From NCBI GenBank assembly GCA_030789695.1, contig CM061140.1:174430319-174494318 (forward strand): a stretch of 64,000 nt of DNA. The letters run 5' to 3'. This document shows positions 56,501 through 64,000 of this stretch, piece by piece; position 1 is the stretch's first letter; each line of letters opens with the position of its first letter. The DNA comes from Scilla litardierei (taxonomy: Eukaryota > Streptophyta > Magnoliopsida > Asparagales > Asparagaceae). The position numbers were made by a program, and so were the translations under genes. The notes beneath the pieces were generated by a model. That model was not told where the DNA came from, ran no database searches, and saw nothing but the letters and a program-made list of their open reading frames with translations.

Positions 56501-59500
56501 TTAGATCTGAGAATTTCAGATCTGGATCTGAGAATTTCAGATCTGAGACTTTTAGATCTGGATCTGAGTATATCAGATCTGGATCGAAAAGATCTAAGGC
56601 ACCGCTCTCCTCTTTCTCCACATCATCCTTAGAGAAGTACCCATGAGACTTCATCAGATCGGAGTCTGCAGTTTCATCAAGACCCAATGATCTATAAGCT
56701 TGCTCCCTGTAAAAGAAGGCATAAAAATTTCTCGGATCATAATCCAAAATTTCTGACCCCAAATCTATGCATTTCCAATAGCGTCCAATCATCAGGTAAC
56801 ACCCCATCAAATTGGCTAAATATTGCAAGTGTTGAGCTTTTACCTTGGCTGCGGAAATGCAAACGTAATAAGAATTAGCAATTTCATATTGGCTAGCAGC
56901 ATCATGAAATCTTCCATATGGAAAGAGCTTGTTCACTTGTCGCAGTGCCAGTGCTTGTTGTATCAAATCACCCATGGATCGTAGATGCTCTGATACCAAT
57001 TTGATACGATCCGGTGGATCGAATCAATAAAGTTCAGATTTTAAAGAGGAAAAATTAAAAAGTGGAATTTTTATTTGGAATTTCTATGAAGAACAAAGAT
57101 AAATTGAGTTCCTTCGAGACGAACTCGATCTCCTAGCTTTTATTTGAACGGATAAAAAGCCTAAAGATCCCTCACAAGATGCCTACAATTGTTCTTCATA
57201 AAATAAGCATATCCTAACCCTAGCACACGTCCTCACTTATATAATGTTTAGGCGTGGTGCGTACAACAAAACTAGCAAAACTTATTGTGCATAAAGAAAC
57301 TTCGTCCAAACAGTCGATGCGCATAGCAATTACTCCTTCGGCCTCCTCTCGTACGTAATGATCGCATCAGATTTCATGCTCGCCATGTTGCTTGAATACT
57401 TCAGAAAAGGAGGTGGACCAATATTGAATACGCCAGGATGCTTGATACTTGATGGGATGCATGTCATCAGATCCTTCCCCTTGAGATATTGTAGAATTTT
57501 ATAATGTACCTCAGAAGTATAAAATATAGACCCAGAGATGCATCCAAGATTAAGCAGTCATAAGTCTAGTGCATGAATGGTTTATAATTCCATTGATTTG
57601 TAGATGCATTTTGAGGAATGCATACTGTTTGGCTCTTGGCCTTTAGGGTGCCTCAAAGTGGAATGTACTTCCCTATACCAAGCATACCGCCCTTTTCCCA
57701 CTCTTACAGAAGTTTTTTAAGTAATTTGGAGAATGTCAACTGGTCTTCTAAGATTGTGATAAGCTCCTCTCGTGTCCATAGTTTCCTTGTCCGGGAGAAT
57801 TGGAATGATGTCAACTGACCAACTAAGATTAAGATAAGCTCCTCCCTTGTCAGTTTCCTTAAGCTGCAACTTAACAGTAATTACAAGAGCCAAGTCAAGC
57901 CACCAGCCGATGGTAAAACTTGGTCAAATCTTAAGTGAAGCATGGTTCATAGCTGAACACATATTGGTATGAGAAGGCTAGAGCTGATGGTGAAAACGAT
58001 GATGATGATTTGCATATGCATTTATAAAAATTGGCACTTGATTAATTACGAGCTATGATTGTTTTGGTAACTATTGATTAATTTAAACTAGCAAGTATTT
58101 TATAAAATCAGAGTGATTACTGCACTACAATGAAACTAGAAACTATTTTGTATAATCATGATAATTAAGGAAAAGTACACTGACCACTATAATCTTGTTG
58201 CTGAAATATCTTTGACTTCCATATCTTTAAGTTTTAGGATTTGTCATTCCGTGTGCCAACATTGTACCAAATCAGTTTTGGTGTATCATAGGCTATAATC
58301 ATAATCCAATATTATTAATTCAATTGGAATGCCACCAACAATCTTAGCACAAATCATAACTTGTAAACAAAGAGCTGGTAGTACAAGATTTTTGAAATTT
58401 AGGGGCTTGACCTACTGTTACCTGAGAGTTTTTGGTTGGGATCTGATAGACTTCATTTTGGCTGTGAAGGACTGCAAGGTTGTACTTTTAGTTTTGTGTT
58501 ACTCTTGGCCTTTTGGAGTTGAGGGTGTGTTGAAGCTTCTGATCTGTATTAGTCTTATATGTGCTGGTTATTACCTTTTGTACCTTTATATCTACAATAT
58601 AAACAACTTATGACTGGAGCTCTTTGCTCTATCCTGTGTCTCAAAAAATAATGGCTCTGCAGCTTCACATGAACTTTGCAGTGGAGTGACCCTCGAAGGC
58701 TCCCACTCAAGCCCACAAACAAGAACTTATCTACAGAGAGGCAACAAATTTTTACGAATAAATCCATGTCGTTCACTGTAAATATTAACCCAGTTTCCTA
58801 TGTGAATCAACTACAGATAAGTTCCTGTGAGGATGGTCAGGCTAGCAAATACCCCAAAGACCCCTTGAGAAAGACGATAATAAGAGTTGACCAAAGGGAC
58901 ATGAACTAATATAGGAGACATAATATACAAGATAGATCCATGTTAACAAACATTTCCAAATAATTTTTAGGCCATCACAATAATAAAGGTTTTTTTTCAA
59001 CTCAAGTTCTCACTTGCAGTTTCCTAGGATGTTGAAAAAGAAAAACCTGAGTGCATAAAAGGAAAATGGACTGGAAACAGGGAACATATCCTATTTTCCA
59101 TTGGTGTCATAAATCAAAGTTGAGAAAGAAGAACAGTACACAAAGTTGTAAAGCAATAAATACCTTCATCTATAGCACTTGCATCTTTCAGCTTCTTGAT
59201 CTCAGCCTCTATTTGTTCCTTTGTCAAGTTCTCGTTGTCCTGTATATGCATTTAACGAATTTTACTCTTTCATGGAAATACAATGTTTGTTCTTACATCA
59301 ATCGAAAAAGACAATTTACAATAGAAAAAGAACCATTCTGTTTGCTAGGAGATACTTCTGTTTTTATCATACACCATTATTATGAACAGTACTTCACGAT
59401 AAAGGTAAGCAAATCTAAGGTGCACTACACCAAAACTAAATTGCAACTATAAGGGCACAGCAATATGACCCAATCCACATGGCGATGTACCAATCTAAAA

Positions 59501-60600
59501 AACTAAGATACGACATAGTAGATAGATGCCATTTGAGTAAATATAAAATATATAAATAGTTCCTTATTTGTATTCTTATATGGAAAAATGAAGGATAAAC
59601 AAAAAAAAGTCAACATAGCACACAATGCAGTAATCTAGAATTTAGCATCATGAATAAAACTAACCAATCAGCATCCAGCAAATCCATCAGTCATATTTTC
59701 AGGAATATCAAAACCCTTGCATAGAAATATATGATGCATAAATGTATTCAGAAATCTGCTCAATTATAGTCTATTTGTCTAAATATCAATCGATGAACTT
59801 TTCTAGTTACTGATACGTATCCACTCTGATACACAATAAAGTTTAAGACATGGCAAAATGTGTTTCAAGCATATATCCACATGATTGTAGTATTTGATCC
59901 GATACAAATCTTGTGAGTGTGTGAATTAGCATGATCTTAAATTAACGATTAGATAGTATAAGACACATTAGCAACAGCAACCTGGAAATGTGTTGAGAGC
60001 AATAAATCTATGGTACAACTTGTAGTGAAATGTAATGAAATTGATACCAAATCGAAATTTATCAAATGATGGCTTTGATTATTTAATGTTCTTAAGTTTG
60101 ACAACTACGATCACTGAACTAAAATGTTTTAACTCCAACAAAAAAATCATAAGTAGATGTTAACCATTGCACATCATGACAATGTCATTTACTTCTTAGT
60201 ATATCAGTGAGGTTGTAAAACTCACAGCCATCTCAGTATCTGCCTCTGTTTCTTCATCAAAATGTTCTAAACTGTGTGATGCTTCATCACCATCAAGCTG
60301 ATCAAATCCATCATGCACGGAGTTTCCATTTTGTTCATCCAAAACCATCCCATCACCTTCCTCGCTGCCATCAAAGTCCTCGTCTGAGTCTTCCACAATC
60401 CAAGCAGCCTATAGATACAATGACAGGTTAGGAATTCATATGGCAACATAGCTTCTTTTAGTGGACACAAATATGCATGTGCACTTATAACAATAACAAA
60501 CCTGATACTCTGAAGTGCCTTTTGGAAGTATTTTCTTTTTCAATTTTTTTTCTTTATTATCTGCATCAGCTTCAGCTAACTCTGCCTCTGTTGGCCAAGT
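47398..60600 (-). CDS. TSR1: Pre-rRNA-processing protein TSR1, ten 3' exons (partial)
   Basis: TSR1 is a GTPase-like but inactive 40S assembly factor that acts in the nucleolus and on late cytoplasmic pre-40S particles. Minus-strand exons, 5' to 3': 60600-60502, 60408-60226, 59239-59164, 53297-53194, 53102-52843, 49534-49448, 49330-49103, 47877-47799, 47706-47643, 47513-47398. All junctions are GT-AG and phases join. Sum 1296 nt, about 431 residues plus stop, which is the C-terminal half of a roughly 790-aa family. The N-terminal exons (basic start and AARP2CN domain) are not seen up to 64000. TEs fill the introns, but the exons have no stops, so the gene may be active. Confidence 0.92.
47643..47706 (-). 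CDS. TSR1: TSR1 exon, [13 protein letters not shown]
   Basis: Encodes [20 protein letters not shown] then H, highly conserved in TSR1. Acceptor AAACAG|CCAGTGG, donor CCATG|GTACGA. Confidence 0.92.
47799..47877 (-). CDS. TSR1: TSR1 exon, [14 protein letters not shown]
   Basis: Encodes [20 protein letters not shown] and DVRWFK, part of the RIBIOP_C domain. Acceptor ATGCAG|ATATCC, donor TTCAAG|GTAACC. Confidence 0.92.
47900..48417. other. TSR1 intron, 3' section
   Basis: Intron between the exons ending 49103 and starting 47877. No feature recognised here; the MITE at 48418 lies in the same intron. Confidence 0.5.
48418..48778. mobile_element. Mutator-like MITE in TSR1 intron
   Basis: 361 bp with long inverted ends (CGACAAAATTTCAAAATA and, inverted, GGACAAATTTTCAAAATC) that pair on through AAATTTAATTACAAAAACC. 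Flanks TTTCCAAGT and TTCCCAAGT form a 9-bp target duplication with one mismatch. Confidence 0.75.
49103..49330 (-). CDS. TSR1: TSR1 exon, [14 protein letters not shown]
   Basis: [60 protein letters not shown]. Core of RIBIOP_C. Acceptor CCGTAG|GCCAAT, donor AACTGG|GTAATG. Confidence 0.92.
49448..49534 (-). CDS. TSR1: TSR1 exon, [14 protein letters not shown]
   Basis: Encodes [20 protein letters not shown] then VGFRQFIAR, a conserved block just before the RIBIOP_C core. Acceptor TTGCAG|CATTAA, donor GCAAG|GTATCA. Confidence 0.92.
49535..52842. other. TSR1 intron (3.3 kb)
   Basis: AT-rich intron with one clear foldback MITE (50992-51208). 51250-51520 has a minus-strand open stretch with no recognised homology. 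No TSR1 exon missing: flanking phases join exactly. Confidence 0.6.
50992..51208. mobile_element. Foldback MITE with GGCATGCCCAAT arms
   Basis: About 217 bp palindrome. TAATTAGTAGTGATGAGAAT on the left mirrors ATTCTCATCCCTAGTACTAA on the right, with inner arms GCCCAAAAGCCCGATTGGGC and complement. The centre has a repeated AGTATGGAAGAA. Exact target duplication not resolved. Confidence 0.75.
52843..53102 (-). CDS. TSR1: TSR1 exon, [15 protein letters not shown]
   Basis: [58 protein letters not shown]. Acceptor ATAACAG|GAATCT, donor CTTCAG|GTATTT. Confidence 0.92.
53194..53297 (-). CDS. TSR1: TSR1 exon, [16 protein letters not shown]
   Basis: [20 protein letters not shown] then [15 protein letters not shown], a signature of TSR1. 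Acceptor TTTCAG|AATTCC, donor CCTAAA|GTGAGT. Confidence 0.92.
54790..55158 (-). repeat. LTR 1 (3' LTR of array)
   Basis: 369 bp, TG...CA ends, preceded by target copy GATTT. Contains CACTTATATAATATTTAGG, a TATA-like region on the minus strand. Confidence 0.9.
55218..55853 (-). CDS. Retroelement ORF with [11 protein letters not shown] repeats (unit 1)
   Basis: 211 codons beginning [20 protein letters not shown], a helical, possibly coiled-coil head with a gag-like feel, then about 100 residues of alternating [14 protein letters not shown] repeats. No known enzyme domain. Function unknown; it may be a decayed gag-like ORF invaded by a minisatellite. Confidence 0.4.
   Translation of the reverse strand: MCDLLQLRAIRREAAQTGRDLQELKEATSDLKFVREAMASIPAIMEMLQTLTTGKGGDRGKRIQGKENQGDSTLVSDPDLEVSDPDLKFSDLKVLDPDLQVSDLKFSVSDLKFSDPDRQVSDPDLEVSDLKISDLKFSDPDFQVSDPDLKFPDPDLKFSQFPDPDLKFLDPDIQVFRSESFRSGFLQNDSESGGDHFHPFNPGGCLRALGV
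55296..55632 (-). repeat. GATCTGGATCTGAAA minisatellite, unit 1
   Basis: About 20 variant units of AGATCTGGATCTGAAAATTTC, 12-33 bp apart. Multiples of three keep the minus-strand frame open. Confidence 0.85.
55865..55879 (-). other. Primer-binding site next to LTR 2
   Basis: Minus strand AATCGATATCAGAGC: the methionine-tRNA type site TTGGTATCAGAGC with two changes, spaced as at LTR 3. Confidence 0.7.
55880..56248 (-). repeat. LTR 2 (shared middle LTR)
   Basis: 369 bp, TG...CA ends, same sequence family as LTR 1 and LTR 3 with few differences. It serves as 5' LTR of unit 1 and 3' LTR of unit 2. Confidence 0.9.
56387..56600 (-). repeat. GATCTGGATCTGAAA minisatellite, unit 2
   Basis: Shorter copy of the same repeat, about 13 units, in the second interior. 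It forms the C-terminal [12 protein letters not shown] tail of the TPR-containing ORF. Confidence 0.85.
56460..56999 (-). CDS. Captured TPR gene fragment fused to DPDLKV repeat tail (unit 2)
   Basis: 179 codons, continuous. Residues about 10-131 (56972-56607) form a TPR-type helical domain: [80 protein letters not shown]. This resembles the TPR region of plant OEP61/TPR7-type HSP70 receptors (SLNLMSCYLK.., GSEVL.YD.RN.KALYRRGQAY). No introns interrupt it. The first residues (MVSEHLRSM) match the head region of unit 1, so the fragment replaced the original coding part. Probably a processed transduplicate; whether it is expressed is unknown. Confidence 0.7.
   Translation of the reverse strand: MVSEHLRSMGDLIQQALALRQVNKLFPYGRFHDAASQYEIANSYYVCISAAKVKAQHLQYLANLMGCYLMIGRYWKCIDLGSEILDYDPRNFYAFFYREQAYRSLGLDETADSDLMKSHGYFSKDDVEKEESGALDLFDPDLIYSDPDLKVSDLKFSDPDLKFSDLKVSDPYLKFQIQI
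56987..56999 (-). other. Primer-binding site next to LTR 3
   Basis: Minus strand TTGGTATCAGAGC, the canonical plant initiator-methionine tRNA primer site, two bases from the LTR end. Confidence 0.85.
57002..57369 (-). repeat. LTR 3 (5' LTR of array)
   Basis: 368 bp, ends GATCGCATCA followed by the target copy GATTT. Confidence 0.9.
59164..59239 (-). CDS. TSR1: TSR1 exon, [14 protein letters not shown]
   Basis: [20 protein letters not shown] then SAIDE, with the last codon split to the next exon. Acceptor TATACAG|GACAAC, donor GATGAAG|GTATTT. Confidence 0.9.
59240..60225. other. TSR1 intron
   Basis: AT-rich intron between the acidic exon and the DNENLTK exon. No TE or gene recognised. Confidence 0.6.
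60226..60408 (-). CDS. TSR1: TSR1 acidic exon
   Basis: [20 protein letters not shown], followed by [20 protein letters not shown] and [13 protein letters not shown]. The acidic linker is typical of TSR1. Acceptor TCTATAG|GCTGCT, donor GGCT|GTGAGT. Confidence 0.92.
60502..60600 (-). CDS. TSR1: TSR1 exon, [12 protein letters not shown] (first visible)
   Basis: [20 protein letters not shown] then [10 protein letters not shown]. Acceptor GATGTCAG|ACTTGG implies more 5' exons. Donor TATCAG|GTTTGT. Confidence 0.92.
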
Positions 60601-63600
60601 CTGACATCGACTACAATATTAATAAAGGATGTACAAGGAAAATAATTAACTCAAGTATAGACGAACTGAATTCATAGGTTTCATAACCTGCCGGAAGAGG
60701 ATATGCAAAATGCTGCTTGGTTTATGGATATCGGTGGTAAATATATTTTGAGAACACAAAAATCCTTTATACAAATGATGAAGTTGTCCTCCGTGGCGCC
60801 TTTATCCCAGTCATATTTTGTATGGTAGCCACATGGGACTCCACCTCACCCCAATGGCCCAAAGTCCAACCAAAAAACCCCCACAAATACATCCCCCATC
60901 CCAAAACAAGAACCCAACTTCACACCCACCACTCAAAAAATCCCAAAAATCCCCCGGACGATACCCACACTCACACCCACCCACTCTCTCCATTTGATCT
61001 GGTTTGGGTAGCACACCCGGCTTTTTTTGTGGTTTTGGGGCTCGGGTTCTGATTTTGTTTTTGTTTTGTTTTGTTTTGTTTTTTTTTTTGTTTTTTTTTT
61101 TGGGGGGGGGGTTTGTCCGGGGGGGTTGGTCACCGTGCACTTTGTGCATGGGCAATTTCTAGTAAATAAATAACTTGTGCTGCTAAATAAATATCAATGT
61201 AACATTTGCTCAGGGATATGGAAGAGATCCTCTCCATTGCACACATTATTTCATTTTCCTGCTGGAAAGATGTAAGGTGGTGTAATTTGTCTCCACCACG
61301 AAAAAATCCCTAAGAAGATCCAACTCTCAGGAACAAGCACTAAAAAGGAACAAACAAAGAATTAACCTAAGCACAACTGCCTCGGCTAAAATAAGAACTC
61401 TTTATCTTCTAGCTATCGGTTTTTCTTTTCAAATTGCTCATATATGTCCAAATATACTGACAGTTGTTATTACAAAAGATTAAAATAAACATGATTGACT
61501 CATTAATAGTTGCAAAGTTTATTAGTTAAGAACTTCCCCCACTACATATTTGAAGAGAGGCAAAGACAGCTAACTACTCAATCCATTTGAATCAACAGTT
61601 CTCAGCGAATCAAATAGTTAATACGAATTTTGACAGGGGCGGAGCCAAGCATGGGGAAGTGTGTGAAAATTCATACGCTTGGCTGCGAAATTCACTAATA
61701 TACAAGAAAATTGTCCATCTTAATAACAGATAAAACAATCATTCTATATCTTCCCCTTAAATATAGTATGTAGTAAAAACACATGCTAACTAATGTTCAC
61801 TATTACACAATTAATCATGCATTCTAAGGCTGTGAGAATTTGAGACTGTCAAATTAACTACGGCTTGTACTAAAAGGAAGTCATGTAATTTGTTTTTTCC
61901 CCTTCTTTCTTTAGTTTCTATTACAAAAAGAGAAGTCGGACAAATTCTTTTTTTTTCTTTTCTTTTTCTTTTTTAATTTTTGTTTCCAAAAGAGCAATCA
62001 AACTGGTCAATTCTTTCAATAAAAATGTTAATGAAGTCCAATCTTTTCTTATTTTACTTTGTTAACTTCCTTTCTTTCCCATTTTGATTCAATTTTTGTC
62101 CGTCTATAAATAAATTTATATTTTAAAAATAACGAAGATGGGTCTTTTTTTTCTTGTCGAAATTCACACAACAATATAGAACTGTCCAAAAATTCGATCC
62201 TTGATTTCGGTTAGTATGGACATAAACACATAGGTTTTTACTTCGTAACAAAGAAAAACTCCCTAAGTTTAATATTGCGGATTTTGAGTACCATGTGACG
62301 CTTTGGTTACGAGATCTTTATTTAAAACCTTATAGTATGAGATTTACTCTCTTTTGTACTTTGTTTCTCCCTTTGTACGGAAAGGGTAACAGGCCCATCC
62401 CCCCTTCCCTTTTTCTTTTTTTCATCTTTTCTTTTCCATGCCCTCGGCCCACTCAAAGCCCAAGCTTACGAGGGCCTTCTAATTCCCTCCCCCCTATCTC
62501 TTTCCACGAAATCGAGTCCAGTTGGGGCTCTTTCCTTCGTTTCAACGTGATTCCTCCTCTCTTTATCTCGTTGTCGCAGCGACACGAGCGCCTCTCCTCT
62601 CGTACGGAGCGGCACGACACAACACCCCTCCCCTCTCTCGTCATCTCCTGCGACACGACATGCCCTCTCGTCCTCTCATACGACACTGCGGAGGTCATCT
62701 CCTCTTGCTACGACGGCATGCGTCCTCTGGGGTTGCTCCAACTGCTATTAAATACATTTCCCTTCATCCCCCTTCTTGGTTACACGACAATGTAAGTATT
62801 TCTCCAATTTTCGAAGCTTGTCGACTTGATTTCTTCGGCTTTCTTTGAGTGATCCTTGCGGAATCTTGTTGTGGCTTTCAGTTCTTGATTTTCTTTGGTT
62901 CTTCGACAATATTTCGGTAGACTCTATCCCATTCACTTCAGTTTTGGTTTCGATTATATCATGCTTTAATCTAAATTGAATCGTTGGGGTTTTGTGAGAA
63001 AAATTGAATTTAAACGAACGGGTGAGGATGATTTGGTAGAATAGTTGTTGTTTGATTTTCCTAGGTTTATCTAGTGGGGTTGGTTCCATCGCCTGCTTGT
63101 TGTGGGGTCCCGGGGTCTTTGCATGAGGCTGTGCTGGGTTCGGCTGACTTCCTTGCTTGCTGTTTTGGGGTTTCGGCTTGGGGTTAGGCCTGTTCTTTGC
63201 TTGTTGTTGGGGTTACTGGGTTGTTTTGGGTTCGGTGACATTCTGCTTGTTGGGTCGATTGGCTTCTTTGCTTGCTGAATTGGGCTTCCTTGCTTGTTGT
63301 TTGGTTGTGGTTGACTTTGTCTGCTTACTGTTTGGTTGCGGCTGGCTTTGTCTGCTTACTGTTTGATTGCATGTGGCGTTTTTGCTTACTGTTTGGGTTC
63401 GGCCAGGTCCCTTACTCGTTTTGGGTTTCGGTGTGGTTTACTTGGGATATGAGCCTCATTCCACACCTGTCTTGGTTGTTAGCCCATGGTTCCTTACTAG
63501 AAACCTCGTGGACTTTGTCGTAGGCTCAGGTTCCACCACCACGTTAAGAAAAGTCCCCAAATCTGATCCCTCTAGTCTAGAACCACTAGAGCCATTATGA

Positions 63601-64000
63601 GTTTAACTTTCGGGTTTCCTTTATCAAAGCAATTACTATGTTTCCTTCGTTTCTTGGTTCATTGCATAGAACAGTTGTGTGTGTTTAATATTAGTTTGGA
63701 TTTGGAATATCTTGAAATAGGAAATATCGCTGCTTCACTTTATCACAACGCCCGCTTTATTGTTATGCCTTATTGTTATACAGTTTAATTATCTTCTTGA
63801 GCATGTCCGTACCAGGAAGTTTAACATTATGTTGAATTGTGTAGTCCAAAGGATGTTACTTGTGATATCACTGTTGAGAAATGGCTGGTGAAAGTGAGAT
63901 TGACTCATGACATGTCTGGTTGTTACATTCAATTATTGACTATGAACCCCCTTGACTATGTAGTTTAATTAATGTTAAACTTAGATCGTATCACGACACT
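60601..64000. other. Region 5' of visible TSR1 exons: low-complexity and repeat DNA
   Basis: The AARP2CN/N-terminal TSR1 exons were sought on the minus strand and not found. 60830-61130 has C/A-rich then T/G-rich low-complexity sequence, probably one inserted element. 62290-62800 has a CT-rich, promoter-like patch: TATTAAATACA near 62745 and AATGTAAGTATTT near 62790, possibly an LTR or an untranslated first exon. 63100-63600 contains degenerate repeats. Confidence 0.4.
63303..63400 (+). repeat. 31-bp degenerate tandem repeat
   Basis: Three units like GGTTGCGGCTGGCTTTGTCT + GCTTACTGTTT. Less regular TTGCTTGCTG relatives extend back to about 63110. Confidence 0.7.

Larger units (their letters stand above)
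54790..57369 (-). mobile_element. Three-LTR non-autonomous retroelement in TSR1 intron
   Basis: LTR-interior-LTR-interior-LTR: LTRs 54790-55158, 55880-56248 and 57002-57369 (368-369 bp, TGATACGATC...GATCGCATCA), near-identical by eye. The whole array is flanked by one 5-bp target duplication GATTT (54785-54789, 57370-57374). On the minus strand the middle and right LTRs are each followed by a methionine-tRNA primer site. The interiors (721 and 753 bp) lack gag-pol enzymes. They encode DLKFSDPD repeats, and one carries a TPR gene fragment. Confidence 0.9.
53298..59163. other. TSR1 giant intron (5.9 kb)
   Basis: Expanded by the three-LTR retroelement (54790-57369). 53298-54784 and 57375-59163 are AT-rich with no recognised gene. 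The exons on both sides join in frame (split Glu codon). Confidence 0.7.

Noticed and set aside
62295..62795. 166-codon plus-strand frame
   Set aside because: Ser/Leu/Pro-rich translation of a CT-rich patch, no homology recognised.

Overview
This is nuclear DNA from a flowering plant. The evidence is spliced plant genes with GT-AG introns (an HSP70-HSP90 organizing co-chaperone, the ribosome-assembly factor TSR1, and a first exon of a chloroplast RUS/DUF647 protein) set in dense Ty1/copia, Ty3/gypsy, SINE, MITE, hAT-like and Mutator-like sequence. No bacterial, organellar or CRISPR features were seen. The species cannot be fixed from the sequence.

Layout. 1-1710: decayed gypsy chromovirus pol (RNase H, integrase, chromodomain), plus strand. 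2371-3026: a foldback MITE interrupted by a SINE. 5214-5972, minus: exon 1 of a RUS-like gene whose other exons are not visible to its left. 6110-7627: a short SINE and MITEs. 7761-12430: copia copy C, plus strand, with its integrase segment inverted. 12490-13040: an array of a CAGNCGNCTG-like motif. 15129-27527, plus: a complete seven-exon HOP/STI1 gene encoding 579 aa, with a perfect heat-shock element 209 bp upstream of the ATG; introns 1 (7.6 kb) and 2 (2.6 kb) carry TEs. 28056-42471, minus: copia element A with 186/179-bp LTRs and 5-bp target duplications. Nested in its integrase is a young gypsy-type non-autonomous element at 30590-37612 with almost identical 2.64-kb LTRs. An hAT-like element sits in copia A's leader. 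42472-46230, minus: older copia copy B, which hosts copia A and a second foldback element. 46762-46859, plus: an orphan last exon of an HSP70-interacting protein. 47398-60600, minus: ten 3' exons of TSR1 (about 431 C-terminal residues); its largest intron contains a three-LTR retroelement (54790-57369), one unit of which carries an intronless TPR gene fragment. 60601-64000: no further TSR1 exon seen; low-complexity and repeat DNA.

Function. HOP moves client proteins from HSP70 to HSP90 through TPR1/TPR2A/TPR2B and two DP domains. TSR1 acts in late 40S ribosome assembly. RUS proteins are plant DUF647 proteins linked to UV-B response and vitamin B6 homeostasis. The rest is an insertion record: copia B, then copia A within it, then the gypsy element within A, all ordered by exact target duplications.
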